Source of the DNA: Saccharothrix ecbatanensis | GTDB lineage: Bacteria; Actinomycetota; Actinomycetes; Mycobacteriales; Pseudonocardiaceae | Assembly: GCF_014205015.1 (NCBI RefSeq) | Contig: NZ_JACHMO010000001.1 | Location: 1,984,001-2,048,000, forward strand | Length of the DNA stretch: 64,000 nucleotides | Reading direction: 5' to 3' | Shown: one piece after another, positions 37,601 through 46,052 of the stretch | How positions within the stretch are numbered: the stretch's first letter is position 1 | Layout: every line of letters begins with the position of its first letter | Notes under the pieces: model-generated | Databases searched by the model: none | The model's input: only the letters and a program-made list of their open reading frames with translations | Told to the model about the DNA's origin: nothing | Translations under genes and position numbers: made by a program

Positions 37601-37832
37601 GGGTGACCGAGACGAGCCGGTCGCCGTCGAGGACGACCCGGTCGCCGGTGACGAGGGTGACGGTCTTCCGGTCCCACTGCGTTGCCTTGCCCTGTGATGT
37701 CCTGACCTGCGCGTCGCCGGACGCGGTCCTGTCCGGGGCGGCCGGCGGTGTCCTGTCCGGTGCGGCTTCGGCGGGCGCCGCCGCTCCCGCCAGTACGACG
37801 GCCAGCGCCAGCGCCCTTGCTCTTCGCGCCAC
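34635..37832 (-). CDS. Secreted subtilisin-like S8 protease
   Basis: About 1065 residues. Signal peptide (MARRARALALAVVLAGAAAPAEA); long propeptide to about 190; catalytic domain with Asp in VAVVDTGVDGDHPDL, His in RYGHGTHVAATIAG, the oxyanion Asn in VVSAGNDGD and Ser in LSGTSMASPHVAGAAALLA. A 560-residue C-terminal part holds beta-sandwich domains and no membrane anchor. It is a general extracellular protease of the kind common in actinomycetes. It has no Thr/Cys repeat, in contrast to the other S8 protease in the window. Confidence 0.92.
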   Translation of the reverse strand: MARRARALALAVVLAGAAAPAEAAPDRTPPAAPDRTASGDAQVRTSQGKATQWDRKTVTLVTGDRVVLDGDRLVSVTPGAHRKDVSFQVTRHAGRLRVVPTDVASALAEGRVDQRLFDVTGLVEAGYDDARRDTVPVIVSGGRPPSGARVAGALPAVDAVAAEVSKATGWLELPEGGGKVWLDGVARPLLDRSTTQVGAPAAWAAGLTGAGVTVAVVDTGVDGDHPDLVGREVAGRDFTHEQDGIDRYGHGTHVAATIAGHRAPYRGVAPDARLLDAKVCDAAGLCPESAIIEGMRWAAEQGADVVNISLGLRPSDDVDPVEAAVDALSASHGTLFVVSAGNDGDGAATVLSPGTADSALTVGAVERDDSLAEFSSRGPRVADGAVKPDITAPGVDIVAAKSSAGGLLGTPVGDRHMALSGTSMASPHVAGAAALLAQRHPDWGGARLKASLTASARPNPALSVYEQGSGRLDIAAALSTTVTSEPTSVTLGLHEWPHGDDVPVTKPLVYRNDGTQPITLDLNVRARGPDGAEHPVFSVSPARITVAAGGTAEVAVTGDSRQGSVDGAYSGTVVAMTGGAEVLRTPVGLDREVESYPITFDYPGTPEGKGATTVVNLATGVGTYVRDNTARLPKGNYVVQSLMGPEMGPHTIITQPDLRVEGATRVVLDARSAGPLEVVAPDPAAVPDEHSLAVDRRSGDDAVSMSVYYPGAFPAGTRVGHAGPSLPAGELDVFVSASSASPSASYWLGWTEQGRVPDGFVRRPRESDLARVRTTVALKDLGGLRELAGYVVAPSGEPGPAFYADVSSTPTSTRYTTPRTTWQTVLFDEGGLMNGNEERYGAGRTYDRSFGAPVIGPVMYSGAYPNLTRAGNEVAVSLSLFGDREGNEGYSRTTSARTALYRDGKLVGENDSSGHGAFAVPPGPAVFRVRTEVTRAPEMSDFSTRIVVDWTFRSNTTTRERRLPMSVVRFTPELDHTGSAPANRPLTVPLVVDGQRGVDNAPLRNFRVEVSYDDGASWGDLPVLGRSALVGNRAMPGTFASLRVHATDDRGGALSQTVIRAYRLG

Positions 37833-38043
37833 TCGGACCTCCTCGATCGCTCCGGTACCGATCCGGAGTCAAGCGGTGAAGCGCGTGTTCAGGTTCGTTC
37901 CCCTCGGGCTGAACAACGTGTTGTGAACATGCCTTGGCGGAAATTCGGCCGCGCGGTGTCGGTATCGGCGGTGGTCGCCCCATACCGGATTCCGGCCGCC
38001 TCCATGCGGGTGGGAATGGTGTTCGGCGACGGAAAGTGGTCGG

Positions 38044-38058
38044 TATATTGCTGTCGTG
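38044..38058 (+). promoter_or_regulatory. -10 element placed for a leaderless transcript
   Basis: TATATT at 38044-38049 stands six bases before the GTG start of the Ser/Thr kinase, and no ribosome-binding site is present between. That spacing would start the mRNA at the start codon, the arrangement of leaderless messages common in actinobacteria. The 223-base gap 37833-38055 also holds the promoter of the divergent protease. Confidence 0.5.
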
Positions 38059-39696
38059 ACTGAGGGCGAGGGGAGACTGGTCGCTGCGCGTTACCGCCTG
38101 CGCCGGGCGCTCGGTCGGGGTGGAATGGGCATCGTCTGGTGTGCGCATGACGAGTACCTCGACAGAGAGGTGGCCATCAAGGAAATCGTGCCGCCGAGGG
38201 GGCGGGTGATCCGTGACGACGATCCGGAGGTGCGGCGCGCGTTGCGGGAGGCGAGAGCCGCCGCGAAGCTGAGCAAGCATCCCAGGGTCATCACCGTCCA
38301 CGACGTGGTGACCGACGGCGGTGGTCTGCCGCTGATCGTGATGGAGCTCCTCCACGGGCGCTCGCTCAGCGAAACCCTGGAGGCCGACGGTCCGATGCCG
38401 GTGGACAGGGCCGCCCGGATCGGGATCCAGGTCCTCGAAGCCCTCGACTACGCCCACACCAACGGCGTGCTGCACCGGGACGTCAAACCGGGCAACGTCA
38501 TGCTCGTCGACGACCAGGTCGTGCTCACCGATTTCGGGATCGCGTTGATCGACGGCGACTCGGTGCTGACCGCGACCGGCCAGCTTCCCGGCGTGCCGGA
38601 GTACATCTCGCCGGAGCGGATCAGGGGCGACGAGGCAGCGCCCGCGTCCGACCTGTGGTCGGTCGGCATCATGCTCTACGGCATGGTCGTCGGCCGGACG
38701 CCGTTCTCCCGCGGTGACGTCCAGGCCACGCTGGGTGCGGTGCTGTCCTGGGAGCCCAACCCGGATCCGAAGGTCGGCCGGTTGGGGCCGGTGATCGACG
38801 GGCTGCTCCGCAAGAAACCCGCCGAGCGCATGTCGGCCAAGAACGCCATCGAGAGGCTGACCGAGATCGCGGCACTGCCGGCCTCGGCGCCGCCCGGGAC
38901 CAGGGTCCGGCTGGAGTACCCGACCAGGGTGGTCAACCCGGCCGCTGAGCTGACGGTCGCCCACGGCACCGTGCCCAACACCCGCACCGGGGTGCCGCCC
39001 TTCCTGCCGCAGCCCACACCGGGACGGGTCGCGCCGGACGCGCCCACCCTGCCCCCGACCTGGCCCGCCAAGCCGCGGTCGAATCGTGTGCCGCTGATCG
39101 TGGTCGGCGCCATGGCCGCGGCTGTGGTGGTGGCCGTGGTGGTGGCGAACCTGCCACCGGGCGGTCAGGGCGCCGGGCCGTCGACGACCACCTTGGCCTC
39201 GGCGACCACGAGCGGCACTTCGGACGTCGAGCTGAAGCCCTACGAGGAACGCCTGGGCTTCGAGATCGGCATCCCGCCCGACTGGCAGCGTTCCTCCTCG
39301 ATCGACGGCGCATTCAGCTCTGTCTCCTGGGGTGGCAAGCCGACCGACCCGAAGGTCGGCGCCTTGAAGGTGGAGGTGCAGCGGAACACCGTCAAGCCCG
39401 TGGTGCCGGCTCTCGACTTGCTGACGGCCGAAGAAAAGGCCCAGCGGACGCGACCGCAGAACTCCGACTACGAAAAGATCGGGTTGTCCGGCAACGCCTC
39501 GTTGGCGGTCTTCGAGTGCACCTACCGCACCGGCGGCGTCTACTACCGCACGCGGACGAGGGCCATGGCGGCGTCCGGAGGGCTCTACAAACTGACGTTC
39601 TCGCTGTACGCCAGTGACTCCGGAACGCTGGCGGAGCAGTGGGCGGCAGCGGAACCGCTGATCGCCGGTATCCACGACAGCTTCCGCCTGGTTTAG
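38056..39696 (+). CDS. Ser/Thr protein kinase, PknB type, membrane-anchored
   Basis: About 546 residues. Kinase domain about 10-275: LGRGGMGIVWCAHD, VAIKEIV Lys, catalytic D142 in LHRDVKPGNVM, LTDFGIA, PEYISPERI. All catalytic residues are present. A Pro-rich juxtamembrane linker follows, then one membrane helix (VPLIVVGAMAAAVVVAVVVANL, about 350-372) and an extracellular domain with two Cys-poor beta regions (ERLGFEIGIPPDWQR..., ending IAGIHDSFRLV) like those of other actinomycete kinases of this type. It heads a seven-gene operon that also includes a pseudokinase and an FHA phospho-reader. Confidence 0.92.
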   Translation: MTEGEGRLVAARYRLRRALGRGGMGIVWCAHDEYLDREVAIKEIVPPRGRVIRDDDPEVRRALREARAAAKLSKHPRVITVHDVVTDGGGLPLIVMELLHGRSLSETLEADGPMPVDRAARIGIQVLEALDYAHTNGVLHRDVKPGNVMLVDDQVVLTDFGIALIDGDSVLTATGQLPGVPEYISPERIRGDEAAPASDLWSVGIMLYGMVVGRTPFSRGDVQATLGAVLSWEPNPDPKVGRLGPVIDGLLRKKPAERMSAKNAIERLTEIAALPASAPPGTRVRLEYPTRVVNPAAELTVAHGTVPNTRTGVPPFLPQPTPGRVAPDAPTLPPTWPAKPRSNRVPLIVVGAMAAAVVVAVVVANLPPGGQGAGPSTTTLASATTSGTSDVELKPYEERLGFEIGIPPDWQRSSSIDGAFSSVSWGGKPTDPKVGALKVEVQRNTVKPVVPALDLLTAEEKAQRTRPQNSDYEKIGLSGNASLAVFECTYRTGGVYYRTRTRAMAASGGLYKLTFSLYASDSGTLAEQWAAAEPLIAGIHDSFRLV

Positions 39697-39698
39697 TG

Positions 39699-41888
39699 AT
39701 GAAACGGCAGGTAGTGAAGCCGGGGACCGGTCCCCGGACACCGTCGGTACCATCCCGCCCCGTGACCAGCAAACGCTCGGCGGCCCGCGCGAGTCAGCCG
39801 TTCGTCATGATCGCCGTCGTGTGCGTGGCGACTGTGGGCGCGGTCGTGGCCGGAGTGACGCCACCGCTGGCGGCCGCGAAGTTCGCGAACACCGGCCACT
39901 GGATGTACAACTCGGTCCTGGGGATGGTGTTCCACGTCGACGGCGCGACGGGCAACCTCGACGCCGAGTTCCCGATCGACGCCGAAGTGGGCAGCCAGGT
40001 CCTCCAGAGCGACACCAGCGGCTGGGTGGTCGGCCCGGCCCGGATCACCGAGTTCGACAAGGAGTCGCTGTCACCGCGGCAGTCCGACAAACCACCCTCG
40101 GACGAGATCCCGCTGGGCATCGAGGTCGTCGGCGGACCGTACGCGGTCTACCCCAACACCGGCCGGATCATCCGGCTCGGCGACCCGGCCGCGTCGATCC
40201 CCACCGATGGTGCGATCGGCAGCCCGGTGGTCACCCCGGACGGCACGATGTGGTTCCACCTCACCGGAAAGGGCCAGATCTGCACGCTGGCCAAGGACGC
40301 GGTCGAGGTCTCGGGCTGCCCGGTGTCCGCGCCGCCGGACCACGCGGGCGCGCTGACCATCGTGGACGATCGGCCCGCGTTCCTCGACCTGTTCACGAGC
40401 AAGCTGCACACCATCGACGGCGACACGCTCGGCGAGGGCGTCGACCTCGGCGTCCAGCTGTCGCCCAACTCCCGACCCGCCGCACAGGACGCGAACGGCC
40501 GGCTGGCCATCCTCGACCCGGGCCCGGCGCAGAGCAGCCTGGTCATGGTGGACACCACGACCACACCGGCCAAGTCGGTGACGGTCGCGCTCGGCACCGG
40601 GGACTACGACGGCCCGGTGTCGACGGGTGAGGTCGTCGCGCTGGTGGACCGGCAGAACGGCACGGTGCTGACCTACAGCCCGGACGGCAAGCGGAAGGAC
40701 GAGAAGCCGCTCAAGGACAAGACGGGCGAGCCGGCGCTGTCCGTGGGCGAGGACAAGCGCGTCTACGTCGAGGACACCAACGGCACGCAGGTGTTGGTGG
40801 TCGCCGATGACGGCAAGGTGACGAATGTCGACGTGACCCGAAAGGCGGCCACGTCGACCGGGCCGACCACCACGAAGACGTCCGACCAGTCGGGGCAGGC
40901 CAACAACACCGGTCAGCCGCCCAACCCGAACCGGACGGGACTGCCGCCCCGGATCCCCACGCCCGAGCGGACGACGCCGCCCCCGCCGCCCCCGGTGCCG
41001 CCGAGCCGTCCCGGTGCCCCGGTCGGAGTCGCCGCCCAGCCCGGCAACGGGTCGGCCACCGTCACGTGGGGCGCCGCGCCGGACAACCGTGCGCCGATCA
41101 CCTCGTACGTGGTGTCCTGGCAGGGGAGCAACGGTCAGGCCGGGTCCGTCCCGGTCGGCGGCGGAGCGGGCGCGTACCAGGTCAACGGCCTGGCCAACGG
41201 CGTGAGCTACACCTTCACCGTGGCCGCGACGAACCAGATGGGCACCGGCCCCGGCGCGTCGACCGGTCCCGTCACGCCGACCGCACCGGTCTCACCGGCC
41301 GCGGCGCCGGTCAACGTGCAGGCGAGCTACAACGCGAACGCCCGGCCGGCCCGGGACGTCACGCTGACCTGGGCGCAGCCCGCGCTCAACGGCGGCACGC
41401 TGGTGCACTACACGGTCACCGCCACCGGCCTGGGCACGCAGCAGATGCCCGGAACCCAGGTCGTGTACCCGCAGGTGCCGGCAACCCAGGCCGTCACCTT
41501 CACGGTGGCCGCGGTGACCAGGACCCCGGACGGGCAGTTCCTCAACGGCGCGCCCGCCTCGGCCACCCACCAAGCCGTGCCCGCGTCGGTGGTCAGCCTA
41601 AGCAAGGGCCGTCTCACCGAGGAGTACTGCGGTGATGTCAACGACAGTTGCGCGTGGATGGACGTCGTCCTGACCGGATTCGACCCCAACACCCACTACA
41701 CCGTCAAGCCTTACAGCACCAATGCCGAATACGGCAACGAGGGGTACACAACGAGGACCGATGCCAACGGTAGCTCGAGCTTCGAACGGTTCGCCTACGC
41801 CGGCACCGGGGAAACGGTGTGGGTCGTGGTGACCCACCGAGAGGGCACCCCGATCACTCCGGTCCGGTCGAACGATCAGCCCTGGTGA
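39699..41888 (+). CDS. Membrane-anchored beta-propeller and fibronectin type III protein
   Basis: About 729 residues. One N-terminal membrane anchor (FVMIAVVCVATVGAVVAGV); an extracellular repeat domain of VDGATGNLDAEFPID / PYAVYPNTGRIIRLGD / GTMWFHLTGKGQI strands that reads like a propeller; a Thr/Pro linker; FN3 domain 1 (APVGVAAQPGNGSATVTW... YTFTVAATNQMGTG); FN3 domain 2 (VNVQASYN... FTVAAVTR); and a final domain with a CGDVNDSC disulphide pair. The ATG is two bases after the kinase stop. It is probably the extracellular ligand-binding or wall-contact component. Confidence 0.85.
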   Translation: MKRQVVKPGTGPRTPSVPSRPVTSKRSAARASQPFVMIAVVCVATVGAVVAGVTPPLAAAKFANTGHWMYNSVLGMVFHVDGATGNLDAEFPIDAEVGSQVLQSDTSGWVVGPARITEFDKESLSPRQSDKPPSDEIPLGIEVVGGPYAVYPNTGRIIRLGDPAASIPTDGAIGSPVVTPDGTMWFHLTGKGQICTLAKDAVEVSGCPVSAPPDHAGALTIVDDRPAFLDLFTSKLHTIDGDTLGEGVDLGVQLSPNSRPAAQDANGRLAILDPGPAQSSLVMVDTTTTPAKSVTVALGTGDYDGPVSTGEVVALVDRQNGTVLTYSPDGKRKDEKPLKDKTGEPALSVGEDKRVYVEDTNGTQVLVVADDGKVTNVDVTRKAATSTGPTTTKTSDQSGQANNTGQPPNPNRTGLPPRIPTPERTTPPPPPPVPPSRPGAPVGVAAQPGNGSATVTWGAAPDNRAPITSYVVSWQGSNGQAGSVPVGGGAGAYQVNGLANGVSYTFTVAATNQMGTGPGASTGPVTPTAPVSPAAAPVNVQASYNANARPARDVTLTWAQPALNGGTLVHYTVTATGLGTQQMPGTQVVYPQVPATQAVTFTVAAVTRTPDGQFLNGAPASATHQAVPASVVSLSKGRLTEEYCGDVNDSCAWMDVVLTGFDPNTHYTVKPYSTNAEYGNEGYTTRTDANGSSSFERFAYAGTGETVWVVVTHREGTPITPVRSNDQPW

Positions 41889-41914
41889 GTTCTCCAGTCA
41901 AGGAAAGGGAAATC

Positions 41915-42877
41915 GTGACGAAGACTCCCGGTCAGGTATACGAGCTGATCGCGGCGAACGTCCAGAAGGTCGTCCGGGGCAAGCCGCAGGTCGTCCGGCT
42001 CGCCGTGGCCGCGCTGTTCAGCGAGGGCCACCTCCTCATCGAGGACGTGCCGGGACTCGGCAAGACCACGCTCGCCCGGTGCCTGGCGCGCAGCATCGGC
42101 GGCACCTGGAACCGGATCCAGTTCACGCCCGACCTGCTGCCCGGCGACATCACCGGTGTGCAGGTGTACCACCAGCGCGACGAGAAGTTCGCGTTCCACC
42201 CGGGCAGCGTGTTCGCGAACGTCGTGCTGGCCGACGAGATCAACCGAGGCACCCCGAAGACCCAGTCGGCGTTGCTGGAGGTGATGTCGGAGCAGCGGGT
42301 CACGGTCGACGCGGTGCGCCACGACGTGCCGAGGCCGTTCCTGGTGATCGCCACGCAGAACCCGATCGAGATGGCGGGCACGTACCGGCTGCCGGAGGCG
42401 CAGCTCGACCGGTTCCTGATGCGGCTGCGGATGGGGTACCCGGACCGGGCGTCCGAGGTGCTGGTGGTCATGAGCGACCGCGCCGGTGTCGATCCGGACG
42501 AGCTCGAGGCCGTGGTGGACCTCCCGACGTTGCAGAGCGCCATCACGCAGGTGCGCGCCGCCCGGATCGAGCACGCGGTGATCGACTACGCGACGAGCAT
42601 CACCTCCTCGACCCGGCACCACTCCGAGGTCCGGTACGGCGCGAGCCCGCGCGGCACCATCGCGCTCGTCCGCGCGGCACAGGCGCTCGCGGCGACGTAC
42701 GGGCGCATGTTCGTGACGGTCGACGACATCAAGGAGGTCGCGCACCCGGTGCTCGACCACCGGCTGATCCTCAAGCCGGAGGCGGAACTGCGGCAGCGGA
42801 AGGCCGAGGGCATCGTGGCCGACCTGCTGGCCGAGATCCCGGCGCCGGTCGCGGTCACGACCGTGGCGGGAGCCTGA
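41915..42877 (+). CDS. MoxR-family AAA+ ATPase
   Basis: About 320 residues. LIEDVPGLGKTTLARCLAR (Walker A), VVLADEINRGTPKTQSALLEVM (Walker B and MoxR signature), FLVIATQNPIEMAGTYRLPEAQLDRFLMRL (sensor 1 and Arg finger), and the C-terminal lid RYGASPRGTIALVRAAQALA. A classical MoxR. The GTG at 41915 has an AAGGAAAGGGA site. An in-frame GTG at 41885 overlaps the upstream stop and is an alternative. It is the expected partner of the DUF58 protein that follows. Confidence 0.92.
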   Translation: MTKTPGQVYELIAANVQKVVRGKPQVVRLAVAALFSEGHLLIEDVPGLGKTTLARCLARSIGGTWNRIQFTPDLLPGDITGVQVYHQRDEKFAFHPGSVFANVVLADEINRGTPKTQSALLEVMSEQRVTVDAVRHDVPRPFLVIATQNPIEMAGTYRLPEAQLDRFLMRLRMGYPDRASEVLVVMSDRAGVDPDELEAVVDLPTLQSAITQVRAARIEHAVIDYATSITSSTRHHSEVRYGASPRGTIALVRAAQALAATYGRMFVTVDDIKEVAHPVLDHRLILKPEAELRQRKAEGIVADLLAEIPAPVAVTTVAGA

Positions 42878-42879
42878 CC

Positions 42880-44019
42880 ATGCGGCTGACCCGACGGGGT
42901 GTGTGCACCCTCGCGGTCGCGGTGGTGCTCATCGCGCTCGGTCTGGTCGCGGGCTACCCGTTGCTGGTCACGTTGGGCGCGATCGCGGTGGGTGCGGTGG
43001 TCGCCGCGCTCGGTGTCGCCGGGCGGAAGCCCCGGGTGGAGGTCATCCGCGAGCTGTTCCCCGACCGGGTCGAGCGGGATGGCCGGGCCGTGATCACGCT
43101 GCGCGTCCACAACCCCGGCACCCGGCGGCAGAGCGGCTTCACCGCGGTCGACCGGGTCGGCGAGGACCGGGTGACCGTCGCGGTCCGGCCGCTCGCCGCC
43201 GGTGCGGAACAGCCCTACATGAACGAGTTGCCGACCGGGCGGCGGGGCAGGCACGACGTCGGCCCGCTGACCCTGTTCCGCGCCGACGCGCTCGGGCTGG
43301 GCCGGTCCGAGCTGTTCCTCGGCGAGATGGCGACGCTGTGGGTGTACCCGCGGACGCACCCGGTCGGCGCCGTCATCGGCGGACTTCCGCTGCACCACCA
43401 CGACGGGGAAGCCACGGAGACCTCGCCGCGGGGGTCGCTCGACATCCGCGAGGTGCGTCCGTACGTCCCGGGTGACGAGGTCCGCCACCTGCACTGGAAA
43501 GCGACGGCACGGACCGGGCAGCTGATGATCCGCGACTACGCGGACCCGCACCAGCCGCAGTTCACCGTGTTGCTGGACGACAGGCACGAGATGACGGCGC
43601 CGGAGTTCGAGGAGGCGGTCGAGCTCGCGGCGTCCCTGGTCGTCGCCGCCGCCCACGCCGATCACCGGTGTCGGCTGGTGACGCCGGGCGGTGTCGACGT
43701 CGACACGACCTCGGGGTGGGACGCGGTCCAGCGGTACCTGGAGGAACTGTGCGTCGTGACGCGGACGGAGGACGCGGGCCTGCCGCTCCTGCCCGCCACG
43801 CTGGCGCGGGCCGGCGGCGGCACGTTCGTGGTGATCTCGTCCGCGGTGACGGTCACGCCGGATGATCGTGCGGCGCTCGTCGGCATGAGGCCGCGGTACG
43901 GGGACATGATCCTGGTGGTCGGGGCGCACGGCGCCGAGCCGGGGGTGCCGGGGGTGCGGGTGCTGCGCGCGGCGAACGCCGTGGACGCGATCCGCCAGTG
44001 GCAGACGGTGATCGCATGA
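42880..44019 (+). CDS. DUF58 domain membrane protein
   Basis: About 379 residues. Two N-terminal hydrophobic segments (VCTLAVAVVLIALGLVAGYPLLVTLGAIAVGAVVAALGV), a beta-rich periplasm-facing part, then the DUF58 signature DIREVRPYVPGDEVRHLHWKATARTGQLMIRDY. DUF58 resembles a degenerate VWA and is the usual partner of MoxR. It starts two bases after the MoxR stop, and its stop overlaps the next start. Confidence 0.9.
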   Translation: MRLTRRGVCTLAVAVVLIALGLVAGYPLLVTLGAIAVGAVVAALGVAGRKPRVEVIRELFPDRVERDGRAVITLRVHNPGTRRQSGFTAVDRVGEDRVTVAVRPLAAGAEQPYMNELPTGRRGRHDVGPLTLFRADALGLGRSELFLGEMATLWVYPRTHPVGAVIGGLPLHHHDGEATETSPRGSLDIREVRPYVPGDEVRHLHWKATARTGQLMIRDYADPHQPQFTVLLDDRHEMTAPEFEEAVELAASLVVAAAHADHRCRLVTPGGVDVDTTSGWDAVQRYLEELCVVTRTEDAGLPLLPATLARAGGGTFVVISSAVTVTPDDRAALVGMRPRYGDMILVVGAHGAEPGVPGVRVLRAANAVDAIRQWQTVIA

Positions 44020-46052
44020 CGAGGGGCCACGCGGTGTGGCTGCTGCTCGCCACCGCGGTGCCGGGTCTGCTGTTCGCCCCGGTGTTCGGGTTGTGGGCGC
44101 TGGTGGCGCCGGTCGTCGGCGTCGTCGTGGCCTGCTACGTCGTGTTCGAGCTGAGCCTCCGGTTTCCGGCGCTGCAGCCGTGGCGGCCCCTGCTCGCGCT
44201 GGTCGCGGGCGCGCTCGCCCTGGTCGAACTGGCGCTGTTCGACACCACCCTGAGCGGCCTGCCGACCCCGACCAGCCTCACGCGGCTGGCCGCCGGTGTG
44301 ACCGATTCCTGGCAGCTCACCCTGCAATCGACCTGGCCCGTGCGGCCGGATGCGGACCTGCTGCTGTTCGTGCCGTTGCTCGTGCTCTTCACCGCCTTGG
44401 TGGGGATCGAGCTGCTGCGCTGGCCCGCCGCGGCCGTGCTGCCGAGCCTGGTGCTGCTCCTGGTGAGCCAGAGCTTTATCGCTGTGTCGGGCACGGTGGC
44501 GACGCTCGTGGCGCTCGCCTACGCGGTCGTCGTCGCGGGGTTGTTCATCTCTCCGGCCCGTTCGGCGGTCGCGCTGACGGTCGGGCTGAGCGTCGTGGCC
44601 GGGGTCGCCACCATGGCGGTGCCGACCGGACCCGCGTACTCGGTGCGGCAGAACCAGTTCGCCCAGGTTCCGCTGCCGAGGGAGGTCAGTCCGCTGGCCG
44701 AGGTCGCGGCGCGGTTGTCCGACCCGGACACGGAAGTGTTCCGGTACACGACCGACGCTCCGGTTGATCGCTGGCGGCTCGTGGTGCTGGACGGCTTCGA
44801 CGGCGTCACGTGGACGACGAGCGACCGCTACCGCAGGCTGGGTGCGGAGATCGGGCCACCGACGGGGACGACCGTGCCGACGACGCAGCAGTCCGCGCGC
44901 GTCACCGTTCCGGGCGACGGTCGGTGGCTGCCGAGCCAGGCCATGCCCACTTCGGTGGACGGCACGGTGCGGCCCTTCGTCGACCAGGACACCGGCGCCC
45001 TGCTGCTGCCGGAACGCGGTGGCCCGGTGGAGTACGAGCTGCGCTGGCGTGAGCCGGTCGGCGACCTGACCGGCCTCGCGGACGCCGCGGTGTCGTCCGA
45101 CGTGCCGACCGGCGACCTCGGCACCGTGCCGGACAAGATCACCCAACTGGCGACGACCGCGACCAAGGACGCGCGGCCGACGCTCCGGACGGCGCTGGTG
45201 CTGGAGCAGTACCTCAGCGAGAACTACAAGGTCGCGACCGGCTCGGAGCTGCCGACCGGGAGCGGCTGGACGCACCTGCGCGAGTTCCTCCAGGACACCA
45301 AGCGGGGGACGAGCGAGCAGTTCGCCGCGTCCTACGTGGTCCTCGCCCGGATCGTCGGCATCCCGGCCCGGTTGGCCGTCGGGTACCGCGCGCCACGGGA
45401 GCCGGTGGACGGTGAAACGGTGGTGCGCAACAAGGACGTGCTCGCGTGGCCCGAGGTCGCGGTGGAGGGCATCGGCTGGGTGCCGCTCGACCCGGCCGGC
45501 ACGGCGAGTGACGCGGGTCCGGCGCCGACCAAGCTGGCCGAGGTCATGGCGAAGGCGCGGGCCGAACTGCCGCCGCCGAACGAGAAGCTGCCCGACCCGC
45601 CCGTGGCGGCGCCCGAACCGGTGGACGAAAAGCGTTCCTGGACCGGGGTCGGGATGCTGGCGCTGTGGGGCTTGGCGGGCACGCTCGCGCTGTTCGTGGT
45701 GGTGCTGCTGGGGATTCCGGTCACGAAGCTCGTCCGGACCGCGCGACGCAAGCGCTTCACCGGCGTTCGCGGCGTGGTCGGGGCCTGGTGGGAGGCACGT
45801 GACCTGCTGGGTGCGCATGGCGCCCGGATCACGCCCGGCATGACCGCCCGCGACCTCGCCGCCGTCTCCGGTGGGTCCGTTGTGGACAGTCTGCACCGCC
45901 TCGCGGTCCACCTGGACACGGCGTTGTGGTCGGGGGCCGGTGCGGACGAGGGCACGGTGATGGCCGCGTGGAAGGCCGTCGCGGAGATCCGCCGCACGCT
46001 GGCCGGACGTTCGATCGGCGCGCGGATCAGGGCGGTGTTCGTGATCCGATGA
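44016..46052 (+). CDS. Transglutaminase-fold membrane protein lacking catalytic Cys and His
   Basis: About 678 residues. Six to seven N-terminal membrane helices (DUF3488-like); an extracytoplasmic transglutaminase-like domain; a membrane helix near 555; and a cytoplasmic DUF4129-like tail. The usual T-C-E-Q-F-A nucleophile site reads GTSEQFAASY, with Ser433 for Cys, and the usual D-x-H-A-W-P-E-V site reads KDVLAWPEV, with Leu476 for His. The third residue, D492 (VPLDP), is kept. It is therefore probably an enzymatically dead peptidoglycan- or protein-binding version. It starts inside the DUF58 stop (ATGA). Confidence 0.9.
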   Translation: MTRGHAVWLLLATAVPGLLFAPVFGLWALVAPVVGVVVACYVVFELSLRFPALQPWRPLLALVAGALALVELALFDTTLSGLPTPTSLTRLAAGVTDSWQLTLQSTWPVRPDADLLLFVPLLVLFTALVGIELLRWPAAAVLPSLVLLLVSQSFIAVSGTVATLVALAYAVVVAGLFISPARSAVALTVGLSVVAGVATMAVPTGPAYSVRQNQFAQVPLPREVSPLAEVAARLSDPDTEVFRYTTDAPVDRWRLVVLDGFDGVTWTTSDRYRRLGAEIGPPTGTTVPTTQQSARVTVPGDGRWLPSQAMPTSVDGTVRPFVDQDTGALLLPERGGPVEYELRWREPVGDLTGLADAAVSSDVPTGDLGTVPDKITQLATTATKDARPTLRTALVLEQYLSENYKVATGSELPTGSGWTHLREFLQDTKRGTSEQFAASYVVLARIVGIPARLAVGYRAPREPVDGETVVRNKDVLAWPEVAVEGIGWVPLDPAGTASDAGPAPTKLAEVMAKARAELPPPNEKLPDPPVAAPEPVDEKRSWTGVGMLALWGLAGTLALFVVVLLGIPVTKLVRTARRKRFTGVRGVVGAWWEARDLLGAHGARITPGMTARDLAAVSGGSVVDSLHRLAVHLDTALWSGAGADEGTVMAAWKAVAEIRRTLAGRSIGARIRAVFVIR

